Shown here: piece after piece, positions 1 to 9,267 of the stretch
Layout: the number at the start of each line of letters is the position of its first letter
Position numbering within the stretch: position 1 is the first letter of the stretch
Source: Paraburkholderia megapolitana
GTDB lineage: Bacteria > Pseudomonadota > Gammaproteobacteria > Burkholderiales > Burkholderiaceae
Assembly (NCBI RefSeq): GCF_007556815.1
Contig: NZ_CP041745.1
Coordinates: forward strand, 4,207,001 to 4,271,000
DNA: 64,000 bases
Direction: 5' to 3'
Made by a program: the position numbers and the translations under genes
Notes under the pieces: generated by a model
What the model saw: the letters and a program-made list of their open reading frames with translations, nothing else
What the model was told of the DNA's origin: nothing
Database searches by the model: none

Positions 1-732
1 GCGCTTGAAGCCGGCCATATCGAGGAAGCGCGAAAAATCGTCGCTGCCGAACTGGAGTTCGCGGTAGCCGACTCAATCGCAGCCGATAGCGACAACGCAG
101 CCAATTCGGCCAGCGCTCGTATCGCGATGGCGCAGATCTATCACGGCGACATCGATGCAAAAGCCGGTAACGCTGCCGCGGCACGCGCGTGGTATCGCTT
201 CGCGATCGATCAACAAGCGCTTGCATTGAAGTCGCCCGTGTTGACCCGGGTTATCGCCGTCGCGCACGCGCGGCTGGCGGCGCTTGCCGGTCGCAACGTT
301 ATCGCGCGCATTCCCGCCACGGGCGCGACGTTCGAGCGTTATGTCGCGCTTGGCGCGAACAACGAAATCTCGCTGGTACCGGTGCGCGGAAAGCCCGATA
401 CCTACACGCTTTCGAGTTCGTTCATCCGCCCGGTCGTGACGCAGAACGGCGACCTGTCGGCAAACGTCGGCGATCTTGCGGCGACGGTCCGCTTCTTTGC
501 AGGCGAGGCGCGTGTACCGGTCGATCCCAACCGGGACGGGCCGATCGACGCCACGCACCGGCTAGGGAATCTCGACAAATACACGGGGGCCGAGCAGTGC
601 CTGATCGAATTCCAGCTGGGCACCGCGGAAACCTTGAAGGTCCGCACGCTCGGATCGCCTGACGCTTGTGGCTTTGGTTTTAACGTCGACGCTGACGGTA
701 TCTACTACCTGACACGTACGGGCGTTCAATAG
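1..732 (+). CDS. TPR-like hypothetical protein, 3' part only
   Basis: The frame is open from the first base, so the start lies outside the window; 243 codons and a TAG stop are visible. The first 90 or so residues are Ala-rich and helical, with spacing like tetratricopeptide repeats (EARKIVAAELEFA, AAAARAWYRFAIDQ). The rest looks beta-rich and ends in a segment with two cysteines (EQCLIEF, SPDACGFGF) that might form a disulfide if the protein is exported. I do not recognise a specific family. The internal ATG at 127 is probably not the true start because the upstream codons fit the same helical pattern. Function unknown. Confidence 0.6.
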   Translation, partial: ALEAGHIEEARKIVAAELEFAVADSIAADSDNAANSASARIAMAQIYHGDIDAKAGNAAAARAWYRFAIDQQALALKSPVLTRVIAVAHARLAALAGRNVIARIPATGATFERYVALGANNEISLVPVRGKPDTYTLSSSFIRPVVTQNGDLSANVGDLAATVRFFAGEARVPVDPNRDGPIDATHRLGNLDKYTGAEQCLIEFQLGTAETLKVRTLGSPDACGFGFNVDADGIYYLTRTGVQ

Positions 733-764
733 GCCCGATGTCGGGCGCAGGCACTATCGACGAT

Positions 765-1007
765 TTACTGAGGTTGCGCCTCGGCCTGACGACGCTGGGC
801 GGCCTGCTCCTCAGCGTGCTTCTTCGCGAGATGGTGACCCACCACACAGCCGCCTACCGCGCCGACAACCGCATGATGCCCCGCATAGTGACCCGCCACT
901 CCCCCTACGACGGCGCCCTTCAGGCATCCCGCGGCGTGTGCCGTTCCTGTCGTTGCCAATGCCAGCATGGCAATCGCGAAAGCGGTTTTGATCGGACTGG
1001 TTTTCAT
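765..1007 (-). CDS. small secreted glycine-zipper-like protein
   Basis: An 80-residue product. The start at 1007 is chosen because it gives a clean Sec signal peptide: MKTSPIKT, a hydrophobic stretch, and an AHA-A cleavage site near residue 23. A longer reading from 1157 would bury this signal. The mature part (about 57 residues) has a GAVVGGVAGHYAGHHAVVGAVGG core with regularly spaced Gly, resembling the glycine-zipper 2TM segments of small outer-membrane or periplasmic proteins, then a charged KKHAEEQAAQRRQAEAQPQ tail. His and Gly are enriched. It sits convergent with the preceding gene (32 bp apart). Role unknown; a cell-envelope location is inferred from the signal peptide. Confidence 0.65.
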   Translation of the reverse strand: MKTSPIKTAFAIAMLALATTGTAHAAGCLKGAVVGGVAGHYAGHHAVVGAVGGCVVGHHLAKKHAEEQAAQRRQAEAQPQ

Positions 1008-1387
1008 GAAAGTGTGGTCCCACGGAGTTATGTGGCACGCATATAGCGACGTTTCGGGTGGATTCAATATCGATCGGAAATCTGCGGGAAATTGCTCCCG
1101 GGGTTCTGCAAGGGAAAGTCGAAACTCCCGAAAATATGCAATACGCAAGATATTCAAGCGTAACGCTCAATCTAAATGGCATAACGTTACGTTACATCGT
1201 ATTCAATAGGAATAATGTTCCTCATCACGTCGACATCGGTAAAATTTGCCGAATTGAATGACAGCGATATAACTCATTGAATAATTTCAAAAAAATACAC
1301 GCTCATTGGTGAATTACCGATGGCATACAACCTGCAAACACCCCGACTTGCCTTTCACCGAAGTACCTACCAAGTCGAGGTCACAAA
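1008..1387. other. AT-rich divergent intergenic region
   Basis: A 380 bp gap between the leftward small secreted protein and the rightward repeat protein. It is clearly more AT-rich than its surroundings, especially 1130-1320, as expected for promoters bound by H-NS-like silencers. No convincing protein-coding frame. The last 50 bp hold the hairpin described separately. Confidence 0.5.
1341..1380 (+). promoter_or_regulatory. 5'-UTR hairpin that includes the Shine-Dalgarno of the repeat protein
   Basis: CGACTTG at 1344-1350 is perfectly inverted as CAAGTCG at 1371-1377, and pairing can continue past one mismatch (CC at 1341-1342 with GG at 1379-1380). The 3' arm carries the GAGG-type ribosome binding site that sits 7 nt before the ATG at 1388. 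Folding would hide the ribosome site. The pairing is seen in the sequence; a role in translational control is inferred. Confidence 0.45.
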
Positions 1388-4183
1388 ATGCACGGCAATT
1401 TCGCTTATAGCGTTATCGCTATTTCGTTAGCGGCAGCTTTCGGGACAGTGGCAAGCAGTCCCGTGATGGCAGATTCGACAATCGTGGTGCCTGTCGCAGG
1501 ACTAGGCGGCGGGATCAACATCGACAGACTCTCAACCGGCGATCTCCTGGCGACAGCCAGTTCAAGCGCCTCGCTACCCCAGGCGAATATCGGCGCGGGC
1601 ATCAGCGCCACGGGGACTGCCGGCCCGAGCGGTGCGGCGCTGGGCGTGGGTGCGTCGGGTAACGTCGCAGGGGTGTCGGCCGGCTTGAGCGGTAACGGGT
1701 CGGTTGGGCCGACGGGTGTCGTCGTTGGCCTTGGAGGTTCCGGCAGCGCCGGCGGTGCTACGTTGGGCGCCAACGCGGGCGCGTCGGTCACCCCAGGGGG
1801 GATCGCGATCAGCGGAGGGATCACCGGCGCGGGCGGTAACGGCGCGGTGACGATCGGGCTCGGCGGGAACGGCGGGATCAATCTCGGGCTGGGCAACATC
1901 GGCGATCCGGTGGGCGTGGTGACCGGGGTGGTCAATGGGGTCACGGGGGCGCTTTCAGGTTTAGGTGGCAGTGGTGGTGCGGGTGGTGTGCTCGCTCCGG
2001 TTACCGGTGTCGTTAGTACGGTCACGGGAGCGCTCGCTGGTCTAGGTGGTAGTGGTGGCGCAGGTGGTGTGCTCGCTCCGGTTACCGGTGTTGTCAACAC
2101 CGTCACCGGGACGCTCGCTGGTCTCGGTGGCACCGGTGGCGCAGGTGGTGTACTCGCTCCGGTTACCGGTGTCGTGAACACTGTCACGGGGACGCTTGCG
2201 GGTCTCGGTGGTAGTGGCGGCGCAGGTGGTGTGCTCGCTCCCGTCACTGGTGTCGTGAACACTGTCACCGGCACGCTCGCTGGTCTCGGTGGCACCGGTG
2301 GCGCGGGTGGTGTGCTCGCTCCGGTCACCGGTGTTGTCAACACAGTCACTGGGACGCTCGCAGGTCTCGGCGGTAGCGGTGGCGCGGGTGGTGTGCTCGC
2401 TCCGGTCACCGGTGTCGTGAACACCGTCACTGGCACGCTCGCTGGTCTCGGCGGCAGTGGCGGTGCAGGTGGCGTGCTCGCTCCTGTCACGGGTGTCGTT
2501 AACACCGTCGCCGGGACGCTCGCGGGTCTAGGTGGCACCGGTGGCGCGGGTGGTGTGCTCGCTCCGGTTACCGGTGTGGTCAACACGGTCACGGGGACAC
2601 TCGCAGGTCTAGGTGGTAGCGGTGGTGCGGGTGGTGTGCTCGCTCCGGTTACTGGTGTCGTCAATACCGTCACAGGAACACTCTCTGGTTTGGGTGGCAG
2701 CGGCGCAGGTGGTGTGCTCGCACCTGTTACCGGTGTCGTCAACACTGTCACCGGCGCACTCTCTGGTTTGGGTGGCAGCGGCGCAGGTGGTGTGCTCGCA
2801 CCTGTTACCGGTGTCGTCAACACTGTCACCGGCGCACTCTCTGGTTTGGGTGGCAGCGGTGCGGGTGGTGTGCTCGCTCCGGTAACGGGTGTGGTCAACA
2901 CCGTCACCGGAACACTCGCTGGTCTCGGTGGCAGCGGCGCAGGTGGTGTGCTCGCTCCGGTAACGGGTGTGGTCAACACCGTCACCGGAACACTCGCTGG
3001 TCTCGGTGGCAGCGGCGCAGGTGGTGTACTCGCACCAGTAACGGGTGTGGTCAACACCGTCACCGGCACACTCGCTGGTCTCGGTGGTAGTGGCGCAGGC
3101 GGTGTGCTCGCTCCGGTAACCGGCGTGGTCAACACAGTCACCGGCACGCTCACTGGCCTGGGTGGTAGCGGCACAGGCGGCGTACTCGCGCCTGTCACCG
3201 GCGCCATCAACACAGTCACCGGAACACTCTCCGGTCTCGGCGGCAGTGGCGCAGGCGGTGTGCTCGCTCCGGTAACCGGCGTGGTCAACACAGTCACCGG
3301 CACGCTCACTAGCCTGGGTGGCAGTGGCGCAGGTGGTGTGCTCGCTCCGGTAACTGGTGTGGTCAACACAGTCACCGGTACGCTCGCTGGTCTCGGCGGC
3401 AGCGTCGGTGGCGGTAGCCCACTGGCACCGATCACGGGTGCACTCAACACGGTAACCGGTGCAGTGAACGGCGTGATCGGCGGCGGCGCAGGCGGCGTGC
3501 TGGCTCCGGTTACAGGTGCGGTCAACACGGTCACCGGTACGCTGGCGGGTCTCGGCGGCGCCGCGGGCGGCAGCAATCCGCTCGCACCGGTCACGGGCGC
3601 ACTCAACGCGGTGACAGGTGTAGTGAGCGGCGTAACCGGCGGTGCTAGCAGCCCGATTGCGCCGATCACGAGTCTTGTCTCGTCGTTGACCGGCTCCCTG
3701 TCGGGTAGTGGCGGTGCCGGCGGCGTGCTGGCACCGGTAACAGGTGCGCTCGGCAGCGTCACGGGCACACTGAAAACTGTGAGTGGAGCATTGGGCGGCA
3801 CGAACCTTGGCGGCTCGGTGCTCGCGCCGGTCACGACAGCACTCAACAGCGTGGTCGGTTCGACTGCCGGTGCGGCTGTCTCGGTGGCCGGTGCGCTAGG
3901 CGGCGGCGTGAGCGCAGGCGGTGCGGCGCTCGGCTCGACCCTTGCCGCAGCAGGTGCGGCAACGTCATCGAGTACTGCGGCAATCGGCGGTGCGCTGAGC
4001 GCTGGAGCCAACGCGGTCGGATCGGCTGCAGCACCGACCACGGCGGGCTTGCTCGCACCGGTGACGAGCCTGGTCGCGTCACTGACGAGCGGACTCGCGG
4101 GCGGCGTGACGATCGGCGGTGGCGGCACCTCCTACCCGCTGGGCGGCTCGTTGAGCGCGGCTAACGTCGCAGCGAAGAAGTAA
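1388..4183 (+). CDS. secreted Gly/Val/Thr-rich tandem-repeat protein
   Basis: A 931-residue protein. Residues 1-29 form a Sec signal peptide (hydrophobic core VIAISLAAAFG, cleavage near VMA-D). Residues 30-198 are Gly/Ala-rich and low in complexity. Residues 199 to about 672 are a tandem array of GGVLAPVTGVVNTVTGTLAG-type units. The array decays into degenerate copies (LAPITGALN, LAPVTGALN) and a Gly/Ala/Ser-rich C-terminal part. No sortase signal, autotransporter barrel or membrane anchor is visible. Similar Burkholderia proteins are often auto-named collagen-like, but the Gly-X-Y pattern of collagen is absent. A surface or matrix protein is a reasonable guess from the signal peptide and repeats; no function is proven. 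Confidence 0.8.
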   Translation: MHGNFAYSVIAISLAAAFGTVASSPVMADSTIVVPVAGLGGGINIDRLSTGDLLATASSSASLPQANIGAGISATGTAGPSGAALGVGASGNVAGVSAGLSGNGSVGPTGVVVGLGGSGSAGGATLGANAGASVTPGGIAISGGITGAGGNGAVTIGLGGNGGINLGLGNIGDPVGVVTGVVNGVTGALSGLGGSGGAGGVLAPVTGVVSTVTGALAGLGGSGGAGGVLAPVTGVVNTVTGTLAGLGGTGGAGGVLAPVTGVVNTVTGTLAGLGGSGGAGGVLAPVTGVVNTVTGTLAGLGGTGGAGGVLAPVTGVVNTVTGTLAGLGGSGGAGGVLAPVTGVVNTVTGTLAGLGGSGGAGGVLAPVTGVVNTVAGTLAGLGGTGGAGGVLAPVTGVVNTVTGTLAGLGGSGGAGGVLAPVTGVVNTVTGTLSGLGGSGAGGVLAPVTGVVNTVTGALSGLGGSGAGGVLAPVTGVVNTVTGALSGLGGSGAGGVLAPVTGVVNTVTGTLAGLGGSGAGGVLAPVTGVVNTVTGTLAGLGGSGAGGVLAPVTGVVNTVTGTLAGLGGSGAGGVLAPVTGVVNTVTGTLTGLGGSGTGGVLAPVTGAINTVTGTLSGLGGSGAGGVLAPVTGVVNTVTGTLTSLGGSGAGGVLAPVTGVVNTVTGTLAGLGGSVGGGSPLAPITGALNTVTGAVNGVIGGGAGGVLAPVTGAVNTVTGTLAGLGGAAGGSNPLAPVTGALNAVTGVVSGVTGGASSPIAPITSLVSSLTGSLSGSGGAGGVLAPVTGALGSVTGTLKTVSGALGGTNLGGSVLAPVTTALNSVVGSTAGAAVSVAGALGGGVSAGGAALGSTLAAAGAATSSSTAAIGGALSAGANAVGSAAAPTTAGLLAPVTSLVASLTSGLAGGVTIGGGGTSYPLGGSLSAANVAAKK
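1982..3406 (+). repeat. coding tandem repeat: 81-bp units then 78-bp units
   Basis: Eight consecutive 27-residue units (81 bp, 1982-2629) are followed by nine 26-residue units (78 bp, 2630-3331) and a last unit that breaks down after about 24 residues. The two blocks differ by one Gly codon at the unit junction (GGSGGA or GGTGGA versus GGSGA). Many neighbouring units are almost identical at the DNA level, which suggests recent copy-number change by slippage or unequal exchange. Confidence 0.95.
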
Positions 4184-4198
4184 GCGAAGTAACGCGTC

Positions 4199-4246
4199 GC
4201 ACTGGCAGGTCGAAACGTCGGAACGTTGAACCCGGCCTGCCAGTGC
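4199..4246. terminator. nested stem-loop between convergent genes
   Basis: An 11-bp perfect inverted repeat (GCACTGGCAGG at 4199-4209, CCTGCCAGTGC at 4236-4246) encloses a second small hairpin (AACGT at 4214-4218, ACGTT at 4223-4227). It lies 16 bp after the repeat-protein stop and before the end of trpS, so it can fold in either transcript. No U-run follows, so it may act with Rho or as an mRNA-end barrier rather than as a classic terminator. Confidence 0.5.
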
Positions 4247-4393
4247 ACGATCGACATCCACTCGAAAGAACGGCCTCGATCTGCGAATTCGCTCGACAGC
4301 GCCGGCGATCCGGTCGCGCGACTCATCTACCGTGTGCCTCATTGCAAACGCGAACGCGTCCATATCCCAACGCGTCCTTACCGCAGCCATCCC

Positions 4394-5489
<1,096 letters not shown>

Positions 5490-5526
5490 CACGTTTTCAA
5501 TCGGTATGGGAAACGGGCCGCCGGGT

Positions 5527-5577
5527 TCAGGCGCGCCACCAATGAAGCAGATTCAGCGAGGTTCGTTTCATATCCAT
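5527..5577 (-). CDS. Trp leader peptide of trpS
   Basis: A 16-codon ORF, MDMKRTSLNLLHWWRA, with two adjacent Trp codons (5541-5536) four codons before the stop. Its stop is 37 nt before the terminator stem and the antiterminator segment lies between them, which is the classical trpL geometry. A ribosome stalled at the Trp codons would free the antiterminator and let trpS be transcribed. Translation may begin at the first ATG (5577) or the second (5571). A GGAGG (5600-5596) is too far upstream to be an ideal ribosome site for either. Confidence 0.75.
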   Translation of the reverse strand: MDMKRTSLNLLHWWRA

Positions 5578-5583
5578 CGGGCG

Positions 5584-5589
5584 AGTATA
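5584..5589 (-). promoter_or_regulatory. candidate -10 box for the trpS leader transcript
   Basis: TATACT on the minus strand, close to the sigma-70 TATAAT consensus. The best -35 candidate is TTGCGG only 14 bp upstream, so the match is imperfect. If used, transcription would begin around 5577, at or next to the leader peptide start, giving a nearly leaderless leader ORF. A promoter further upstream is equally possible. Confidence 0.35.
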
Positions 5590-5590
5590 G

Positions 5591-5916
5591 CGCAGCCTCC
5601 AGGCCGCAATTCTGCTGAGCCTGCCGTGAAATCCGACTTCGTTACAGGGTCGCTATGTGCGCAATACCTCATTCCACGTCATTTCACCGGATATCTCCGC
5701 GCAGCCGCATCTACATTGACGCGAGCGCTACGGACACCCGGTTTTGGCACAGGCGAACGGCCGCATTGTGTTGAAACGCATCGGGGAATGTCCGTTTGAG
5801 TTATCAGATTTGCCTTTGATGCGACCCACGAGGCGCTTACGTTAAACAGCCGCTTCAGTCACGTCAGAGCTCTTTCAGCCCAGCAGAAACAATCATGATT
5901 CGCGACTGCAAAGGTT
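5591..5916. other. gene-free spacer between trpS leader and next gene
   Basis: About 325 bp with no supported coding frame, tRNA or clear terminator. It separates the leftward trpS leader from the rightward gene at 5977 and is presumed to hold their promoters. Confidence 0.4.
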
Positions 5917-5936
5917 GTCGGACATTTATGTCCGAC
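5917..5936. promoter_or_regulatory. perfect 9-bp dyad, candidate operator
   Basis: GTCGGACAT, two T bases, ATGTCCGAC: both arms match completely. The centre is too tight for a stable RNA hairpin, so a dimeric repressor or activator site is more likely. It lies 40 bp upstream of the ATG at 5977, where a regulator could control that gene. Confidence 0.45.
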
Positions 5937-5976
5937 GGCTTTTCGACGCCGGTCAACAGAATGATCAGAGGTCTCC

Positions 5977-6504
5977 ATGTACTGGTTTACTCGACAGATC
6001 CTGGCGCTCGTAAAAGCCAGGGAGGATGACAGACTCGCCATGAGTCCGCTTCGCCTGATGCCCATTGCGCCGTTGAACTGCGCAATCATGCGGTCGCCAT
6101 CCGCAGCGACGCCGTTAAGCTTGAAGCGAAGCAAACTTCAACTGGTGAGCGCGGCGTCCCCACCTTCGGCTGTCAGCAGTGTGGCCGCGGACGGGCAATA
6201 TGAATCGATGGGACAAGGCATATCGATCTGCATTTCCCGAGTGGGCGCCAACACTTACACGTGGTCGTTTCGCAATGACAGCTTCGTCACGGTGACGACC
6301 TTGCGGTTCCGCAGCACCTATATCGATCTGAAGACCGGCCGGAAAACGTCCGATGAAAACGCCGTGCCCGTTCACCTGGCACCGGGCCGCTCGATCGGCG
6401 GCTGGAGCGCATGGGTCGCGTATTCACCCACGCCACCGATCGTGAAAATCCTGGAGATCGAACGAATAACCCAGCAGCTCCACAAACGCTGCAAGCGGTT
6501 TTGA
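5977..6504 (+). CDS. hypothetical protein with Gly/Trp-rich beta-type C-terminal domain
   Basis: A 175-residue product I cannot assign to a family. The start at 5977 has a good ribosome site (AGAGG, 5 nt spacing). Residues 1-60 have no clear domain and include a hydrophobic stretch around LMPIAPLNCAIM that might be a weak signal or anchor. Residues 75-155 look like a compact beta domain (ISICISRVGANTYTWSF, LAPGRSIGGWSAWVAYSP), of the sort seen in small exported proteins. The gene stands alone between trpS and an H-NS-like gene, with a palindromic candidate operator upstream. Codon use is normal for the window. The true N-terminus could also be an internal Met at residue 22. Confidence 0.6.
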   Translation: MYWFTRQILALVKAREDDRLAMSPLRLMPIAPLNCAIMRSPSAATPLSLKRSKLQLVSAASPPSAVSSVAADGQYESMGQGISICISRVGANTYTWSFRNDSFVTVTTLRFRSTYIDLKTGRKTSDENAVPVHLAPGRSIGGWSAWVAYSPTPPIVKILEIERITQQLHKRCKRF

Positions 6505-6710
6505 GCGCTGCGAAGCCGGTCTTTCCGCTTCTGCGAGACGCTTCTGAATCGACCCGTCTGTCTGATTACTCAGGAAACTGAGCAGGAAACCGAGAAGGAA
6601 ACCGACCGGTGAACTGAAACTATTGGAAATCAGCGAGGTGTACGTACCTGGCGTGTACGAGAACAGCCAGTCTCTCCAGCACAGAGGCTGGATGGCAAAT
6701 TGCACTACGT

Positions 6711-7043
6711 CTAACGCGATGGGTTTTCCTGCCGTGCAAGCGGGCTGCCCGCAAACGGGTCATCTCGCCAATCCACACCGGCTTTAGGTGCGGGAGCGGG
6801 CGCCGGCGGGGCTGACAATTCGAAGTGTTCGATGGATTGCCCTGCACTGATCGCCTGTTTAAGCCATTGGGGCATCTCCCCTTCGCCGGACCAGGTATTG
6901 CCGGTCGCGCTGCGGTAGCGCGCCCCCGCCTGTTCCGATTGTCCGCTTGCTAGCGCAGCGGCGAGGGCGTCTGGTGTGATACCAAACTCCTCCATCCTGT
7001 GGCGGAGATAAGCAATCATGCTGTCTCGCTTACGTTCGTCCAT
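6711..7043 (-). CDS. H-NS-family nucleoid protein with altered DNA-binding loop
   Basis: A 110-residue protein. Residues 1-35 are a helical segment (MIAYLRHRMEEFGITPDALAAAL). Residues 43-76 match the H-NS C-terminal DNA-binding core: YRSATGNTWSGEGEMPQWL, followed by KQAISAGQSIEHFEL. The tail is Pro/Ala-rich. Known H-NS proteins bind AT-rich minor grooves through a Q/RGR-type loop (typically TWSGRGRxPxWL); here residues 53-56 read GEGE, so both positions that are normally basic are acidic. The long coiled-coil oligomerisation domain of full H-NS is also missing. It could be a weak binder, a modulator of other H-NS proteins, or have another role. Confidence 0.75.
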   Translation of the reverse strand: MDERKRDSMIAYLRHRMEEFGITPDALAAALASGQSEQAGARYRSATGNTWSGEGEMPQWLKQAISAGQSIEHFELSAPPAPAPAPKAGVDWRDDPFAGSPLARQENPSR

Positions 7044-7958
7044 GAAAGAATCCTTCTTGAGCCTATGGCCTGGCGTTCATTGAACGCCGATTGTGGTAAA
7101 TCGCACCGTGCGTGGATTGCGCCGATGTAACGAAAATCATGCCTGTAGCAGGTTGCCGCATCCCTCGATGCTCGGGGAGCAGGCGCACGCAGCCTTTCGG
7201 GGTTGAGAGCCAGGATGTCTGGCCCTCCGCAGTCGTATTCGGCGGTTGGAGTGATCTAGAAGGTTTCCGTTCAACGAAGGCCGCAACGGATTGCGACCGG
7301 GGCACTTAACGGTCCCTTCAATAGCACATAGTTTATCGCTTCAAATCACGATCCGATACTGCGCAATTCGGGAAATCTGCATTAATTTCAGAGAATTCAC
7401 CGGTCCGAATTACGCCATCAATGCACGAATCTGTGAACAAACTGTCGTTTAGACGTAAGACAAATTACCGATCGCAGATGTGACGAAAGTGACTAAAGAC
7501 AATTACGCCTGTCGGGGTTTGTGCGGAACAACCCGATTCCGATTGCGGCCTTTGATCTATCGAAGATGGTCTCACAACGCCCGCCCCGGGCGACGCGACA
7601 TAGTACAACAGATCGTCGGCACGTCAGGGAGACGCAGGATCCCCGGCATCCAGTAATCGACTGACGACATATTTCATCGCAATACCGGCATCGTGCCTCG
7701 ACCACCTCACCTGACGCCCTGCCAGTTGACGAAGAAAGCAGCTGGCCAGATCGACGGCGCGCAGGAATCCTGAGGATCAACCGATTCCCGCAAGACCAGT
7801 TTGGCGCCTGCTGCGCAAGGCTCAGCGCCCGGCAACGCCAAAGCCACCATTGTTATGCGTTTTCCCACCATACAAACTTCAGAAAATCTGCCGTAAACCG
7901 AAAAGGAGGGTAAGCCTCATCAGGCTGGCCCGGACGACACGATATCCAACGAACCAAT
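7044..7958. other. 915-bp stretch without a supported gene
   Basis: Short ORFs occur on both strands, but none has convincing codon bias, a ribosome site or a recognisable protein. Bases 7300-7500 are noticeably AT-rich. A GGAGGG at 7906-7911 is too far from the next ATG (7959) to serve it. The region presumably contains the promoter of the heptosyltransferase-autotransporter unit; an sRNA cannot be excluded by eye. Confidence 0.4.
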
Positions 7959-9227
7959 ATGAATAGCGATGTCACTGCACCGGTCGCTGACACTTCAGCG
8001 CCGGGCGCCCCAGTATCAGGTTTCACAGCCAGACTGCCTCAAACACCGGCCTATCCACCGCCCGCAAACGTTCCAACCCAGCAGGGGCCGGCCGGCATCT
8101 GCTTCGATTTCAACGACGGTTGCCGCGTCACACTGCCCGCGGGCAACTGGCGCGTCTGCCTGCGAGACTGCGACACGGGCAACGTGTTGTTCGAAACGGA
8201 AATCGCGCGCGGCTATGTGGCGAGTACACGGAAATACTATGCCCGCTTTGAGATTCTCGTCTGGGCACGTGTCGCACTCGCGCGGGACAGCAAGGCACCG
8301 CCGACGCTGCACCACGTCTACGACGCCTCCGGCAAGGAGGTGCTCGTGCAGTTCCCGGTCGGCACGATCGGCGACACGATCGGCTGGATGCCCTACGCCG
8401 CGGCATTCCAGCGCCGGCACGGCTGCCGGCTCACCTGCGCGATGTCGGAGAAGCTGATTCCGCTCTTTCGCGACGCCTATCCGCAGATCGGATTCGTTAC
8501 GCATGAACAGGTGCAGCCACAGCGCTATTACGCGACCTACAGCCTCGGACTCTTCTTCGACGACGACGAAAAAATCCACCAGCCGAGCGACTTCCGCCTG
8601 GTCGGACTGCACCGCACAGCGGGCTATATCCTCGGCGTCGATCCGCGCGAGGAACCGCCGGAAATCGCGCTACCCGACGATACGCGCCCCATCGACGAGC
8701 CCTATGTCTGCATCGCCGTGCAGAGTTCGACGCAGTGCAAATACTGGAACAACCCGACGGGCTGGCACGACGTGATCGCCTTCTTGAAGGAAGCCGGTTA
8801 TCGCGTCGTCTGCATCGACCAGAAGAAAGTGCACGGCACCGGCATGGCGTGGAATCACATCCCGCACGGCGTGGAAGACGAAACCGGCGATCGGCCGCTC
8901 GTCGAGCGGGCGCGCTGGTTGAAGCACGCGGCGTTTTTCATCGGCTTGTCGAGTGGACTGTCGTGGCTCGCATGGGCGGTGCGCACGCCGGCCGTGATGA
9001 TCAGCGGCTTCACCCATCCGGTCAACGAGTTCCATACGCCGTACCGCGTCATCAACTATCACGTCTGCAACAGTTGCTGGAACGACCCACGCGTGCGCTT
9101 CGATCATCACGACTTTCTCTGGTGCCCGCGACACAAGGACACACCGAGGCAGTTCGAATGCACCCGTCTGATCGAATCGAAGCAGGTGATCGATGCCATC
9201 CGGACGATTCCCGGAGTGCTCCGCTGA
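7959..9227 (+). CDS. autotransporter strand-loop-strand O-heptosyltransferase (TibC/AAH family)
   Basis: Adds heptose from ADP-heptose to Ser residues of AIDA-type autotransporter passengers in the cytoplasm before export. The 422-residue length suits the family. A short Pro-rich N-terminus leads into a beta domain (residues 45-115), then a GT-B-like glycosyltransferase fold (VQFPVGTIGDTIGWMPYAAAF; SSGLSWLAWA; GFTHPVNEF). Four cysteines at 370, 373, 389 and 401 (CNSCW, WCPRH, FECT) match the iron-binding Cys motif known from TibC. It lies 40 bp upstream of an autotransporter whose passenger has the repeat type these enzymes modify. No good ribosome site precedes the chosen ATG, so the exact start is uncertain. 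Confidence 0.9.
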   Translation: MNSDVTAPVADTSAPGAPVSGFTARLPQTPAYPPPANVPTQQGPAGICFDFNDGCRVTLPAGNWRVCLRDCDTGNVLFETEIARGYVASTRKYYARFEILVWARVALARDSKAPPTLHHVYDASGKEVLVQFPVGTIGDTIGWMPYAAAFQRRHGCRLTCAMSEKLIPLFRDAYPQIGFVTHEQVQPQRYYATYSLGLFFDDDEKIHQPSDFRLVGLHRTAGYILGVDPREEPPEIALPDDTRPIDEPYVCIAVQSSTQCKYWNNPTGWHDVIAFLKEAGYRVVCIDQKKVHGTGMAWNHIPHGVEDETGDRPLVERARWLKHAAFFIGLSSGLSWLAWAVRTPAVMISGFTHPVNEFHTPYRVINYHVCNSCWNDPRVRFDHHDFLWCPRHKDTPRQFECTRLIESKQVIDAIRTIPGVLR

Positions 9228-9267
9228 AACCGGCACACGCAGCAAGTCACCCAGCAAGGAACCGGCA

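Noticed and set aside
1982..3406. CRISPR-like or VNTR non-coding array
   Set aside because: No unique spacers; the whole array is one open frame with unit lengths that are multiples of three.
1405..4128. 907-codon open frame on the minus strand opposite the tandem-repeat gene
   Set aside because: It mirrors the repeat gene in the complementary frame, is Pro/Ala/Thr/Val-rich only because of that, and has no ribosome site or signal. High GC and repetition keep it free of stops.
1388..4183. True collagen-like protein
   Set aside because: Glycine does not occur at every third position over any long stretch, so a collagen triple helix is not supported.
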